From Bacteroidales bacterium UBA6431 (GTDB lineage: Bacteria; Bacteroidota; Bacteroidia; Bacteroidales; UBA932): a stretch of DNA of 13,243 nucleotides. Position numbers and translations under genes: made by a program. The notes under the pieces are model-generated. The model made no database searches. It saw nothing but the letters and a program-made list of their open reading frames with translations, and was not told the origin of the DNA. Within the stretch, counting starts at the first letter, position 1, and the number at the start of each line of letters is the position of its first letter. This document shows positions 13,038-13,243 of this stretch, piece after piece. The DNA lies in NCBI GenBank assembly GCA_002439095.1, contig DJOT01000037.1, positions 1 through 13,243 of the forward strand, given 5' to 3'.

Positions 13038-13243
13038 CTATGATTGGGAATCAATCTTCCAAGACTCGATGGTACGGGCCTGGGAGGAGATGTTGACGCC
13101 GACTTTGATGCAGTTGCCGTCCGCCTTGTACGGGATGAGGTAGCCCTTGTCGTCGATCTGGCGGAGGGCCTGCTCTGCGGAGCCGTCGAGCTTGAACTCG
13201 AATACATAGATTCTGTCCTTTGTCCAGCAGACGGCGTCGGCCC
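13038..13243 (-). CDS. PD-(D/E)XK nuclease-domain protein, C-terminal fragment (5' end outside window)
   Basis: The minus frame is open from the window edge to TAG at 13040-13038 and gives 68 complete codons. It reads ADAVCWTKDRIYVFEFKLDG, then EQALRQIDDKGYLIPYKADG, and then a segment ending RTIESWKIDSQS. The Asp of ADAV and Glu-Phe-Lys of FEFK form the D...ExK active-site pattern. The QIDDKGY and KVGVNISSQAR blocks are those of the DUF1703/PD-(D/E)XK_9 domain that usually ends the predicted AAA-ATPase (PF09820-type) proteins abundant in Bacteroidales. The missing N-terminal part should therefore carry the ATPase domain; this cannot be seen here. The role of the family is not established, though mobile or defence roles have been suggested. 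Confidence 0.75.
   Translation of the reverse strand, partial: ADAVCWTKDRIYVFEFKLDGSAEQALRQIDDKGYLIPYKADGNCIKVGVNISSQARTIESWKIDSQS

Noticed and set aside
1..13243. CRISPR array or invertible-promoter repeats.
   Set aside because: The only regular tandem repeats are in-frame protein repeats, and no paired inverted repeats flanking a promoter with a nearby recombinase were found.

Overview
The window looks like chromosomal DNA from a member of the Bacteroidales (Bacteroidota). Several genes are preceded by the Bacteroidota -7 promoter box TAnnTTTG rather than a sigma-70 -10 box. The gene families also fit: a BspA-like repeat lipoprotein, a BtuG-type propeller lipoprotein beside a TonB receptor, and a tRNA-Ala with no encoded CCA. 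I cannot name the genus.

Left part (1-2434): on the minus strand lies a large lipoprotein, cut by the window edge, with a fimbrillin-like N-terminal half and a long array of 26-residue BspA-like leucine-rich repeats. A 43-residue peptide gene sits directly upstream of it. Their apparent promoter has a run of nine G (minus strand) between the -33 and -7 elements, the layout of a slippage-controlled phase-variable promoter. Just beyond is a decayed transposase fragment on the plus strand.

Next (2435-3604): a two-gene minus-strand unit encodes a 53-residue small protein and a GNAT acetyltransferase, resembling a toxin-antitoxin pair. Beyond it is a tRNA-Ala(GGC) gene with its own promoter and terminator.

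Middle (3670-8537): a plus-strand HAD phosphatase converges on a minus-strand vitamin B12 uptake operon. The operon has a cobalamin riboswitch, a BtuB-like TonB-dependent receptor, a BtuG-like beta-propeller surface lipoprotein, and a short FecCD/BtuC-like permease. The permease lacks the usual first membrane segment, and no BtuD ATPase or BtuF binding protein follows.

Right part (8602-12813): divergent from the B12 operon are two tight plus-strand gene pairs. The first is a WYL regulator overlapping a DEDDh 3'-5' exonuclease. The second is a ClpP peptidase followed three bases later by a 695-residue AAA+ ATPase. The ATPase has a classic substrate-threading pore loop and ends in Val-Gly-Phe, the tripeptide type that Clp ATPases use to dock on ClpP. 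Two perfect inverted repeats separate the pairs, one ending exactly at the clpP start codon. This ClpP/AAA+ pair, possibly with the WYL/exonuclease pair, is the best candidate for an undescribed system: a dedicated unfoldase-protease outside the usual tig-clpP-clpX setting.

Far right (12814-13243): a short intergenic stretch with a direct repeat and two hairpins, then the C-terminal end of a minus-strand PD-(D/E)XK nuclease-domain protein running off the window.
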